Assembly: GCA_019347945.1 (NCBI GenBank)
Contig: JAHWKK010000005.1
Location: forward strand, 1-64,000
DNA: 64,000 nt
DNA from: Acidobacteriota bacterium
GTDB taxonomy: Bacteria; Acidobacteriota; Thermoanaerobaculia; Gp7-AA8; JAHWKK01
Direction: 5' to 3'
Under the pieces are notes generated by a model. It had not been told where the DNA came from. It was given only the letters and a program-made list of their open reading frames with translations, and searched no databases. Of the stretch, positions 36,281 through 44,270 are shown one piece after another. Position numbers and translations under genes: made by a program. Every line of letters starts with the position of its first letter. The first letter of the stretch is position 1.

Positions 36281-36901
36281 GTGCAATTTATTTTTGACGG
36301 TCCGGAGGCCGCGCCGGCCACTCTGATCCTCGCTCATGGCGCCGGTGCTCCAATGGATTCACCGTTCATGAACGACATCGCCTCCGGCATCAGCAAAGAA
36401 GGGATACGCGTTGCACGCTTCGAATTCCCCTACATGGCCCAAAGGCGAACCGGTAAGAAGAAGGGTCCTGACCGCCCCGCCATTCTCGAGGCGACATGGA
36501 TCGATGCAATTGCAAGCCTCGAACAGGCAGGCAGGACCTTCATCGGTGGTAAGTCGATGGGAGGGCGGATCGCAACCATGGTCGCGGACGATTCGGTCGC
36601 GGCAGGAGTCATCTGCTACGGATACCCCTTTCATCCCCCCGGCAAGCCGCAACAGACACGAACCTCACACCTCGAGACTCTGCGGGCTCCGACGCTGATC
36701 CTCCAGGGGACGAGGGATCCATTCGGGAAGCCGGAGGAGGTCGCTCGCTACGCACTCTCCGACGCCATCCGGGTCGAGTGGCTCGAAGGAGGCGATCACT
36801 CTTACAAAGCCCCCGCTCGCGCAGCCAATTCGACCAGAGACCTGATCGCTATGGCGATCGAAAGGTCGATTGCCTTCATCAGACGAACACTTTCCGATTG
36901 A
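36281..36901 (+). CDS. Alpha/beta hydrolase of the KANL3/TEX30 (COG3571) type
   Basis: 206 residues from GTG 36281. The nucleophile elbow is 'FIGGKSMGGRIATM', the acid 'GTRDPFGKPEE' and the base 'GGDHSYKAP', giving an apparently intact Ser-Asp-His triad. The N-terminus 'LILAHGAGAPMDSPFM' with the 'RRTGKKKGPDRP' insert is typical of this family. The substrate is not known. No membrane or signal segment, so it is cytosolic. Divergent from the channel over 50 bp. Confidence 0.85.
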   Translation: MQFIFDGPEAAPATLILAHGAGAPMDSPFMNDIASGISKEGIRVARFEFPYMAQRRTGKKKGPDRPAILEATWIDAIASLEQAGRTFIGGKSMGGRIATMVADDSVAAGVICYGYPFHPPGKPQQTRTSHLETLRAPTLILQGTRDPFGKPEEVARYALSDAIRVEWLEGGDHSYKAPARAANSTRDLIAMAIERSIAFIRRTLSD

Positions 36902-36982
36902 GATGAACATTGATTCTACCAATTTGCTATGATCTTTAAAGTGGTATCGACACATCCCTTCAATCAACAGTAAGGACGGTCT

Positions 36983-37426
36983 ATGAATCTCACCGAGGCG
37001 CAGGCACATTACGTAGTTGAAAAGATGCTCGAGGATCGCAAGATCTCACAACGAGACGTCGATCGCTATCTCAAGAGCATGCATTCGGATATCGATGATC
37101 TCGAGCGCCGGCTCGATCGATTGCGAGAGGCCGCCGGCTCCTCAGCCGGGTCCTCTTCAAAAACGCGCAAGCGTAGATCCGGAACCGGAAAGAAACGCGG
37201 CAGAAAGAAGCGCGCCACTGGCAAAACCTCCAAAGCCGGCAGTGGAAAGAAAAAAGGGAAGAAACGAAATCTTTCGCCCGAAGTGAAAGCGAGCCGGGCG
37301 CTTCAGGGGAGATACATCTCGAACCTTCGACGTTTTTCCGGGCGCAAGAAGGCCGATTTTCAGAAAATCGCCAGGGAACAGGGCCGCGAAGAAGCGCTTC
37401 GTCAGATGCAGGCCGCCAAGTCCTGA
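36983..37426 (+). CDS. Basic, histone-like hypothetical protein
   Basis: 147 residues, not recognised as a named family. Residues 1-48 form an acidic/basic coiled-coil-like helix ('MHSDIDDLERRLDRLREAAG'). Residues 50-92 are a low-complexity Ser/Lys/Arg linker (KKRGRKKRATGKTSKAG) like histone H1 tails. Residues 93-147 end 'GRYISNLRRFSGRKKADFQK' and 'IAREQGREEALRQM', reminiscent of small DNA-binding modules. A nucleoid-associated role is inferred. It has a good SD (AAGGA), its own upstream TATGAT at about 36928, and a strong terminator after it, so it is a single-gene unit. Confidence 0.75.
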   Translation: MNLTEAQAHYVVEKMLEDRKISQRDVDRYLKSMHSDIDDLERRLDRLREAAGSSAGSSSKTRKRRSGTGKKRGRKKRATGKTSKAGSGKKKGKKRNLSPEVKASRALQGRYISNLRRFSGRKKADFQKIAREQGREEALRQMQAAKS

Positions 37427-37452
37427 CGAATTTCCCCTAAGAACCCGAAGAA

Positions 37453-37482
37453 ACGCACGCTCCATCGAGCGTGCGTTTTTTT
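37453..37482 (+). terminator. Rho-independent terminator after the histone-like gene
   Basis: Stem ACGCACGCTC / GAGCGTGCGT (10 bp, perfect), loop CATC, then seven T residues. It also lies just past the end of the convergent nuclease gene. Confidence 0.95.
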
Positions 37483-37486
37483 GACG

Positions 37487-39400
37487 TCAATCCAGCCGGA
37501 CGCGTACCAGCAATGGCTCGTGATCCGACGTCTGTAATGATCCCGGCTCGTCGACTGTGACGTGCACAATGTCCAGCTCCGTCCGGCTTGCAAGCTCCCG
37601 AGGAACGAGTATGTGGTCGAGGATCTGTGAGTTCCCCTGGTAATTGTAAGTGTAACGATCCTGTCCTGGATGGCGATCGACCAGAGCAACGAGACCTCGT
37701 TTCCGCAGCTCGTCGATCGGTGGGCGAAACTCGTACTCGTTCAGGTCGCCGAGAACCACCACTGCCGCCACGGGAAAGCGCGATCGAATGCGTTCTACGA
37801 ATTCGCCGATCAGCGCCGTCTGACAACTTCGCTGTGCCTCGGTATGTCGAACCGGTGGCTGCACAGGGCCGAACACGGCATCGTCACCGCGCTTCGACTT
37901 GAGGTGATTGTTGATCACCACGATTCGCTTTCCACCGAGCTCGAACTCGCCGACGAGCGACTTCCGGGTCCCTTCCGCTTCATCGCTGCTCCCCTCGCCG
38001 AGAAAACAAGGCTCGCGCGTTCCGAGGCGAGCCGGATTCGTCTGCAGAATTTCTCCACCGCTCACCGCCAGGGCCGCCTCGGTCTCCGCTCCAGGCTCCC
38101 CCCGGTCAGGGAAAGATACGCGGTCCGGATTGAAGAGAAAGGCGTTCCGGATGTTCGAACCGGGGGCACCCCCGTCTGCGCTGTCGAGTGGGTCGATCTG
38201 ACGAACGGCATACTCCGGACCACCGGCATCCGAAATCGCGGCGACGAGCCGTTCGAGAGTCGCTCGCGCGCTCGTGATTCCATCGTCCCGGCCACCCGAG
38301 TCGTCCTGGATTTCCTGAAGGCCGATGATGTCGGGACTCCTGAGATGTTCGACGATCACCCGGGCAATCCCTTCGAACTTCAGGGGGGGATTCGTTGCCG
38401 CGAGATTCAGGACGTTCCACGAAGCAATCGTCACCGAATCCGGGCCACCGGTCAGCCTCGTGGTCTCGCTCGCCCACCCAACGGGCCCGAGAGACTCAGG
38501 TTTTTCCACGAGCAGAACTCTCTGGATACCGAATTCCTGGCTGACGATGCCGCGGACATTTCCTCGCAATCTCTCCCCCACCCGAAAATCGGGCACTCCG
38601 CCAATGATCCGGCCGTCGATGACGACCTTCTCCGGGTTCTCGTCGTCCGGCATGACCCGGACCCCTCCTCGTGCGGTCTTCTCCGAGACACGGTGCCAGT
38701 CCGGACCGGAAATCACGACAGCGTCGCCGTAACGACTGGTCGGACCGATCACTACGGGGTCCTGGATCTCGACGAGCATTCCTTCCAGACTCTCCCAGAA
38801 ATCGATCGCGTCGGAGCGAGGCTCGAATCGTGACAGCCCGTCGTCGTCGACGACGCCCGGGGGATTGCGGTGGCCCGGTATCAGAACCGGCGCGGGAAGT
38901 TCGGCCTGCCCGAGGATCTCCCAGGCGGGATCGGCCAGTTCGGTCTGGGTCAGCTCACCTCCCCTGCTCCACTCGCTGACGGTTCCTGACACGGCTACGA
39001 GCGAACCGACCGCGGGCATCGGAACGTCGACGCCACGCGTCAGGACCATCAGGCCTTCAGAGGTCGCGGGCGAGTCGTCCGGACGCCTCGACTGAATCCA
39101 GAAGCGGGGAGGTCGCTCATCCTCGAGAACGGCCGTCACGACCCCTTCGACCCGATCGACCCTCGCGTCCTTCAGAGGAGAGACGTGCCCGGCACCCTGA
39201 ATCGAGGCGATCGTAGTTCCCGGCTGGACGCGCGGGGCGCAACCACCGCACAGGATGCCCAGGCCCAGGAGGGCAGCGAGCGCGACAGGGACAGTCCGCC
39301 CCCCGGGAAATTCGCCACGGGTGCGCCGAGGTTCCTCCGACTCGAAACGCGCATCGAGGTTCATCGGATTCTGCGTTCGCTCGCGAGTGGCTGGGTTCAT
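37487..39400 (-). CDS. Secreted endonuclease/exonuclease/phosphatase family lipoprotein
   Basis: 637 residues from ATG 39400 (SD GGAGG, 5 bp spacing). A hydrophobic segment ending GGCAPR (Cys about 53 residues in) suggests a lipoprotein with an unusually long N-region; starting at ATG 39361 gives a normal signal. Residues 65-300 hold OB-like strands as in ExeM-type nucleases ('DRVEGVVTAVLEDE', 'VAVSGTVSEW'). Residues 320-637 hold the EEP catalytic core: 'SWNVLNLA', 'IIGLQEIQDD', 'INNHLKSKRG', 'VLGDLNEYEF' and 'DHEPLLVRVRLD', with the catalytic His, Asp and Asn residues present. Likely extracellular DNA degradation for nutrients. Divergent from efp. Confidence 0.9.
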   Translation of the reverse strand: MNPATRERTQNPMNLDARFESEEPRRTRGEFPGGRTVPVALAALLGLGILCGGCAPRVQPGTTIASIQGAGHVSPLKDARVDRVEGVVTAVLEDERPPRFWIQSRRPDDSPATSEGLMVLTRGVDVPMPAVGSLVAVSGTVSEWSRGGELTQTELADPAWEILGQAELPAPVLIPGHRNPPGVVDDDGLSRFEPRSDAIDFWESLEGMLVEIQDPVVIGPTSRYGDAVVISGPDWHRVSEKTARGGVRVMPDDENPEKVVIDGRIIGGVPDFRVGERLRGNVRGIVSQEFGIQRVLLVEKPESLGPVGWASETTRLTGGPDSVTIASWNVLNLAATNPPLKFEGIARVIVEHLRSPDIIGLQEIQDDSGGRDDGITSARATLERLVAAISDAGGPEYAVRQIDPLDSADGGAPGSNIRNAFLFNPDRVSFPDRGEPGAETEAALAVSGGEILQTNPARLGTREPCFLGEGSSDEAEGTRKSLVGEFELGGKRIVVINNHLKSKRGDDAVFGPVQPPVRHTEAQRSCQTALIGEFVERIRSRFPVAAVVVLGDLNEYEFRPPIDELRKRGLVALVDRHPGQDRYTYNYQGNSQILDHILVPRELASRTELDIVHVTVDEPGSLQTSDHEPLLVRVRLD

Positions 39401-39457
39401 CAAGACCTCCGTTGAGCTCTTACATACCATTCCCCGTATCCTGGAAGGAAAAATCTC

Positions 39458-40015
39458 ATGCAGGCAACCAACATTCGAAACGGTATGGTTCTCCTCTTCA
39501 ACGGGGATCTCTGCCGGGTTCTCGACTTCAGGCACCACACACCGGGAAACCTCAGGGCGATGGTTCAGACGAAAATGCGCAATCTCCGAACCGGCAACCA
39601 GTTCGAGCATCGCTTTCGATCGAACGACTCGATCGAGCAGGCTTTCATCGATACGCAGGAGATGGAGTATCTCTACTCGGACGGAGAATCCTACCACTTC
39701 ATGAACACCCAGACCTTCGAGCAGATCGGCCTCAGCGACGAAGACCTCGGTGATGCCGCCCGGTGGCTTAGCGAGGGGATGAACGTCCAGGTTCAGATGT
39801 ATGAGGGGAAGCCGATCGGTGTCGATCTTCCCAAGACGGTGGTCTGCCGCATCGCCGAGACCGAGCCGACCCTCAAGGGGGCGACCGCCTCGGCGTCACC
39901 GAAGCCCGCCACACTCGAGAACGGCGTCGTCATTCAGGTACCCGCTTTCATCGAGAGCGGCACCGAGATCGTCGTCGATCCAGCCGACCTGCGCTACATC
40001 GAACGCGCGAAGTAA
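39458..40015 (+). CDS. efp: Translation elongation factor P
   Basis: 185 residues, three OB/KOW-like domains, normal length. It relieves ribosome stalling at polyproline. Signatures: '[20 protein letters not shown]', '[16 protein letters not shown]' and the C-terminal '[16 protein letters not shown]'-type segment (here [20 protein letters not shown]). The tip loop reads TPGNLRAM, so the residue that is a modified Lys or Arg in many bacteria is Asn31 here. The factor may work unmodified; no epmA/earP-like gene is in the window. SD GGAAGGA precedes ATG. Confidence 0.96.
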   Translation: MQATNIRNGMVLLFNGDLCRVLDFRHHTPGNLRAMVQTKMRNLRTGNQFEHRFRSNDSIEQAFIDTQEMEYLYSDGESYHFMNTQTFEQIGLSDEDLGDAARWLSEGMNVQVQMYEGKPIGVDLPKTVVCRIAETEPTLKGATASASPKPATLENGVVIQVPAFIESGTEIVVDPADLRYIERAK

Positions 40016-40099
40016 GGGGTCGCGGAACCAAATCGGGCTGTTGCCCAAACCAATAGAGATCGATCCGCCCCGGCAGGGGCGGCCAGAAGGTAGCACGGG

Positions 40100-40260
40100 G
40101 TGAAGGACCGTCAGGCGACGTCCGCAACCCCGGGACGGATGGCGGGACAGGAATTCGAGCCCCGGAGGGGCGACAGACCCTTCCAATCCCGGTCACGACT
40201 CATCTGTCGCCCCTTCGGGGCTCAAAATTGCCCTCGAATTCATACCCGGGGTTGCCCGTG
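40100..40260. repeat. Nested palindromic intergenic element
   Basis: Core arms 40152-40177 and 40203-40228: AGCCCCGGAGGGGCGACAGA against TCTGTCGCCCCTTCGGGGCT, two changes. An outer pair GCAACCCCGGG (40124-40134) and CCCGGGGTTGC (40246-40256) is also inverted. It lies between efp and the convergent metal-receptor gene, along with a small CCCCGGCAGGGG hairpin at about 40070. The family differs from the other palindromes. Confidence 0.85.
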
Positions 40261-40293
40261 CCGGGTCTCTTCATCGGAAGCATTCGCCCCAGG

Positions 40294-41070
40294 TCAGTGG
40301 GCAACCGCATCCCGGACGAATCGAAGACCGCGCAGCGTCCGGGTCCCGTGCCACGTGATCAGATGCCCGGGGAAGGGCCCGACCATGCGAGCGGTGGTCG
40401 CCCGCCCGAGTGCGACGGCATCCTCAGTGGTGAATACGTACGGCTCGTCCGGAAGAAAGACGACGTCCGGGCGAAGATCGAGTGCCGCCCCGAGATCGAC
40501 CGCCGGATAGCGGTCACGATTCCCTACCAGATTCCGCCCCCCCGCAGCCTCGATCAGGGCCGAAACATAGGTGTCTCCACCACACCACATCCAGGGGTCC
40601 TTCCAGATCGGGCAGAGAAAGGAAAAGTTATCGGTACGGCGCGCATCGAGCGCTTCGTCGCGAATGGCGGTCGACCAGCGAGCGGCCTCCGTCTCGACGC
40701 GATGAATCGTCCCGAGCGTGGTGATCAGTGCACAGACATCCTCCACGGTGCGAGGCTCAGTCGCGAAGACCGGAGAGAACTCGGCGATCCGCTGCGCGTG
40801 ACGTTCGAGGTTTTCTTCGACGTTGACGTAGACGAGATCGGGCTCGAGCTCCCGGATCCGCACGACCTTCGGATTCTTCGTTCCGCCAATCCGCGGCAGC
40901 CGTCCGGTCTCGAGCTCCGGAAAAATGCAGTAGTCGGTGATTCCGACGACGCAATCACCGGCTCCGATGTCGAACAGCGTCTCGGTGAGGGATGGGACGA
41001 GTGAAACGACGCGCCTGGGTGACGCGCTCAGATCGTGCTGCACACCGAGCCGATCCTCGACAGCGGTCAC
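40294..41070 (-). CDS. BtuF-like helical-backbone metal-receptor protein without signal peptide
   Basis: 258 residues from GTG 41070 (GTGA overlap with the 72-residue gene). 'RRVVSLVPSLTETLFDIGAG', 'VVGITDYCIFP' and 'IRELEPDLVYVNVEENL' are the first lobe of cobalamin/siderophore-type substrate-binding proteins; 'FVFLPDEPYVF'-type strands form the second. Unlike transported BtuF proteins there is no signal peptide and no ABC permease nearby, so it may act in the cytosol, perhaps in cobalamin or metal handling. It is the last gene of the korAB operon. Confidence 0.8.
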   Translation of the reverse strand: MTAVEDRLGVQHDLSASPRRVVSLVPSLTETLFDIGAGDCVVGITDYCIFPELETGRLPRIGGTKNPKVVRIRELEPDLVYVNVEENLERHAQRIAEFSPVFATEPRTVEDVCALITTLGTIHRVETEAARWSTAIRDEALDARRTDNFSFLCPIWKDPWMWCGGDTYVSALIEAAGGRNLVGNRDRYPAVDLGAALDLRPDVVFLPDEPYVFTTEDAVALGRATTARMVGPFPGHLITWHGTRTLRGLRFVRDAVAH

Positions 41071-41285
41071 TTTCCGGGTTTCTGCTTCGGCGGAATCTCG
41101 TCCGGTTCGTTGTCCGCCAGATCGTGATCGGGATCGAGATGAGGCACCGGCTCGTTCTGCCCACTGTGCTCTTCGCGGGACTCTCCGTCGTATCCGAGGG
41201 CCTCGGTGCGGTCGATCGATTCGATCCGGTTCACCTGGTCCTCGGTTGCGCCCTTCCCGTCCGCTTCCTTCTCACCTTTGCTCAT
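41067..41285 (-). CDS. Small acidic hypothetical protein in the korAB operon
   Basis: 72 residues, no recognised domain. It is highly polar (about one third Asp/Glu, few hydrophobics), probably disordered: 'MSKGEKEADGKGATEDQVNR' start and 'EIPPKQKPGK' end. An SD (GGAGAG) precedes the ATG, it starts 12 bp after korB, and its stop overlaps the next gene. This tight coupling argues that it is real. Confidence 0.65.
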   Translation of the reverse strand: MSKGEKEADGKGATEDQVNRIESIDRTEALGYDGESREEHSGQNEPVPHLDPDHDLADNEPDEIPPKQKPGK

Positions 41286-41297
41286 CTGGCTCTCCGG

Positions 41298-42350
41298 TTA
41301 CATCAACTCGGCCATGATCTGATCGAGAGCTTCCTTCGGAGGACGGATGACGTCCTGACTCAGAGTCCCGAGTGGCTCGTCCACGATTCCGAGCTGAGAA
41401 GTGAAGCTCTTCTTCGCGGGGTCGAGGTAGACGATCCCGGTGAGCATCTGTCCTGCCGAGACGGCGCGGTGAAGGCGGGTCATCGCCTGGTTCGCGTCGC
41501 CGGGATCGTAATCTTCCTCGAGCTTTTTCAACAGCACCCTCGAGCCGTCGTGAAGTGAAACGTCACGAACCTCACCCGGCTCGTAATCGATCTCGATCGG
41601 TTCGAACGACGGGACGAAGCCGACCTGGTGGAGGATCTCGTCGTGCTCTTTGGCGTAAGGGTAGCTCTTCGTCGAGCCTTCATGGTTATTGAACGTCACA
41701 CAGGGGGAGATCACGTCGATGAAAGCCAGGCCGTCGTACGCGATCGCCGCCTTGAGCATCGTCACCATCTGCTTCGGATCCCCGGCGAAGCCGCGGGCGA
41801 CGAATCCGGCGCCGCACGTAATGGCGAGCGCACAAAGATCCATCGGGGGAAGATCGTTGATGACGCCGTTCTTGAGCTGGGACCCTTCGTCGGCCGTCGC
41901 CGAGAACTGCCCTTTGGTCAATCCGTAGACACCGTTGTTCTCGACGATGTAGACCATCGAAATGTTGCGGCGAATCATGTGGAGGAGTTGCCCGAGACCG
42001 ATGGATGCCGAATCGCCGTCGCCGGAAACCCCGATCGAGACGAGCTTCCGGTTCGCCAGTGTCGCGCCCGTTGCGACCGCCGGCATCCTTCCGTGGACAG
42101 CATTGAAACCATGCGCACGCGACATGAAGTACGCCGGGGTCTTCGAGGAGCAACCGATTCCGGAGAATTTCGCCACGCTTTCCGGCTTGACGCTCATTTC
42201 ATAGAACGCTCGAATGATCTGGTTCGAGATCGCGTCGTGACCGCAACCGGCGCAGAGCGTCGACTTCCCCCCTTTGTAATCGAGAGCCGAAAGTCCGACG
42301 CGATTTTCCTTCGCTACCGGGCCGGTCAGATTGAGAACGCTGTCAGCCAT
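41298..42350 (-). CDS. korB: 2-oxoacid:ferredoxin oxidoreductase, beta subunit
   Basis: 350 residues from ATG 42350, overlapping the alpha-subunit stop by 8 bp. The thiamine-diphosphate/magnesium motif is 'GVSGDGDSASIGLGQ', and the [4Fe-4S] cysteines fit 'TLCAGCGHD', 'GIGCSSKTP' and 'AITCGAGFVARG'. It pairs with the alpha subunit to decarboxylate 2-oxoglutarate or a related 2-oxoacid oxidatively, reducing ferredoxin. 'HGRMPAVATGATLAN' is the usual subunit core. Confidence 0.94.
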   Translation of the reverse strand: MADSVLNLTGPVAKENRVGLSALDYKGGKSTLCAGCGHDAISNQIIRAFYEMSVKPESVAKFSGIGCSSKTPAYFMSRAHGFNAVHGRMPAVATGATLANRKLVSIGVSGDGDSASIGLGQLLHMIRRNISMVYIVENNGVYGLTKGQFSATADEGSQLKNGVINDLPPMDLCALAITCGAGFVARGFAGDPKQMVTMLKAAIAYDGLAFIDVISPCVTFNNHEGSTKSYPYAKEHDEILHQVGFVPSFEPIEIDYEPGEVRDVSLHDGSRVLLKKLEEDYDPGDANQAMTRLHRAVSAGQMLTGIVYLDPAKKSFTSQLGIVDEPLGTLSQDVIRPPKEALDQIMAELM

Positions 42351-44190
42351 TTCGCTTCTCCCCCTCCATCGCAACCACCGATTCGACGACGAACCGCGCA
42401 TAGAGTGGTAACCCGTCGAAGTGAAGAATACTTCTCAGATCCGGGTCACCCTTCAGCTCGAGGCGGATCAGGGAGCGTAGCTGCCCGTCGCGGTTCTGTT
42501 CGATGACGTAGATCCGGTCGTGATCGGCGACGAACGCCTCGAGATCCTTCGTGAACGGAAGAGCGCGAAGTCTCAGGTAACTGGTCGCGAGATCATGATC
42601 CCGTCGCAGAACGTGTCGCGCCTCCTGAACGGCAACGTCGCTCGAACCGAAAGCGATCAGACCGACTCTTGCCCCTTCCTCCCGTTCGATCACCGGCCGC
42701 GGGACATGTCCTCGCGCCGTTTCGAATTTCTTCCTGAGCCGTTCCATCAGATTGACGTAATCCTCGGGCTTTTCGGTGTAACGAGCTTCCTCGTTGTGGC
42801 CCGAGCCTCTGGTGAAGTAGGCGGCGTCGGGATGATCGGTGCCGGGAAGAGTCCGCCAGGGAATCCCGTCTCCGTCGACGTCGAGATACCGCCCCCACTT
42901 GCCCCCGAGCTCTTTCAGCTTCTCCGCCGTCAGGACCTTCCCGCGGTTGATCGGCTCGGTCGGATACTCGAACGGCTCCGACATCCAGCTGTTCATCCCC
43001 AGATCGAGATCGGAGAGGACGAACACGGGCGTCTGAAAGAGCTCGGCGAAATCGAGCGCCTTCATCGCGAATTCGAAGCACTCGGCAACGGATCCGGGAA
43101 ACAGCACGATGTGCTCGGTGTCACCGTGCGACAGATGTGCGACCTGGAGCAGGTCCCCCTGGCTGGTCCTCGTGGGAAGGCCTGTGGACGGCCCGATTCT
43201 CTGAATGTCCCAGACGACCGCCGGGATCTCGGCGAAATATCCGAGCCCGGCGAATTCGGTCATGAGCGAGATTCCCGGTCCGGAGGTGGCCGTCATCGAA
43301 CGCGCCCCCGCCCAGGCGGCCCCGATCACCATGCCGATCGCGGAGATCTCGTCCTCGGCCTGCACCACCGCGAACGTCGCCTTACCGTCATCGGCGAGAC
43401 GGTAGGCCTTGAGATATTCGATGAGCGCTTCGCAGAGCGAGGACGAGGGGGTGATCGGATACCAGGTGGCGACCGTGACCCCGCCGAACATCGCTCCGAG
43501 CGCCGCCGCAGAGTTTCCGTCGATCAGGATCTGTCCCCGGGTCTTGTCCATCCGCTGCAGGCGATGGGCGACCTGGGGCTCGAGATTGTCGGCGGCATAT
43601 GCGATCCCCTTGTCGATCGCCTCGACGTTCAGCTCGACCGCTTTCGCCTTGCCGCTGAACTGTCGCTCGACTGCGCTGACGAGCTCCTCCCGATCGATTC
43701 CGATCATCCACGCGACCACCCCGACGTAGACCATGTTCGCGATCAGCTTGCGAAGCCTCGAGTCCGAGGTGACCTCGCCGGCGATCTTCGAGAAGGGAAT
43801 CGGGTAGAACGTGACGTCATCCCTCGATCCCTCGAGACCGAGGGCGTCGTCGAAAATGCAGATCGCGCCCGGGTTGAGCGCTTTCACGTCGTCCGCTCCC
43901 GTAGCCGGATTCATACAGACGAGGACGTCGACGTTGCGCCGCCGGCCGGTCCATCCTTCGGAGCTCGCACGGATCGTGAACCAGGTCGGCAGCCCCGCAA
44001 TGTTAGAGGGAAAGAGATTCTTTCCGCTGACGGGAATGCCCATCTGGAAGATGGCGCGCATCAGTACATTATTCGACGACTGGGAACCCGATCCGTTGAC
44101 GGTCGCCACGTGGATGGTGAGATCGTTTGTCCGTTCACCTGCGGCCGAGTCACGCTCCTCGGCCACCGTTGAATCGGAGAGGTTGGTCAT
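42343..44190 (-). CDS. korA: 2-oxoacid:ferredoxin oxidoreductase, alpha subunit with fused gamma domain
   Basis: 615 residues. Residues 25-200 are the gamma domain ('GSGSQSSNNVLMRAIFQMGI', 'SNIAGLPTWFTIRASSEGW'); from 215 on comes the pyrophosphate-type alpha domain ('GNSAAALGAMFGGV', 'YPITPSSSLCEAL', 'TSGPGISLMTEF'). This gamma-alpha fusion marks the KorA/VorB type that works without an extra ferredoxin subunit. SD GGAGGAG; a TAGAAT -10 candidate lies at 44239-44244. Likely substrate 2-oxoglutarate, though branched-chain 2-oxoacids cannot be excluded. Confidence 0.94.
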   Translation of the reverse strand: MTNLSDSTVAEERDSAAGERTNDLTIHVATVNGSGSQSSNNVLMRAIFQMGIPVSGKNLFPSNIAGLPTWFTIRASSEGWTGRRRNVDVLVCMNPATGADDVKALNPGAICIFDDALGLEGSRDDVTFYPIPFSKIAGEVTSDSRLRKLIANMVYVGVVAWMIGIDREELVSAVERQFSGKAKAVELNVEAIDKGIAYAADNLEPQVAHRLQRMDKTRGQILIDGNSAAALGAMFGGVTVATWYPITPSSSLCEALIEYLKAYRLADDGKATFAVVQAEDEISAIGMVIGAAWAGARSMTATSGPGISLMTEFAGLGYFAEIPAVVWDIQRIGPSTGLPTRTSQGDLLQVAHLSHGDTEHIVLFPGSVAECFEFAMKALDFAELFQTPVFVLSDLDLGMNSWMSEPFEYPTEPINRGKVLTAEKLKELGGKWGRYLDVDGDGIPWRTLPGTDHPDAAYFTRGSGHNEEARYTEKPEDYVNLMERLRKKFETARGHVPRPVIEREEGARVGLIAFGSSDVAVQEARHVLRRDHDLATSYLRLRALPFTKDLEAFVADHDRIYVIEQNRDGQLRSLIRLELKGDPDLRSILHFDGLPLYARFVVESVVAMEGEKRNG

Positions 44191-44238
44191 TGCTCCTCCG
44201 GAAGGGGTCTGGACGGGCCGAAAGCCACTAGGACTCCG

Positions 44239-44244
44239 ATTCTA
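44239..44244 (-). promoter_or_regulatory. Candidate -10 (TAGAAT) of the korAB operon
   Basis: TAGAAT on the minus strand, giving a leader of about 40 bp that contains the GGAGGAG SD. Confidence 0.4.
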
Positions 44245-44270
44245 CCGCTTCGGGCCGCGTGTGGAAACTC

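Noticed and set aside
40100-40260. Riboswitch or T-box upstream of a gene
   Set aside because: It lies downstream of both flanking genes (efp and the convergent receptor), so it cannot be a 5' leader.
42520-44172. 550-codon plus-strand frame
   Set aside because: Antisense to korA, whose thiamine-diphosphate enzyme motifs are clear.
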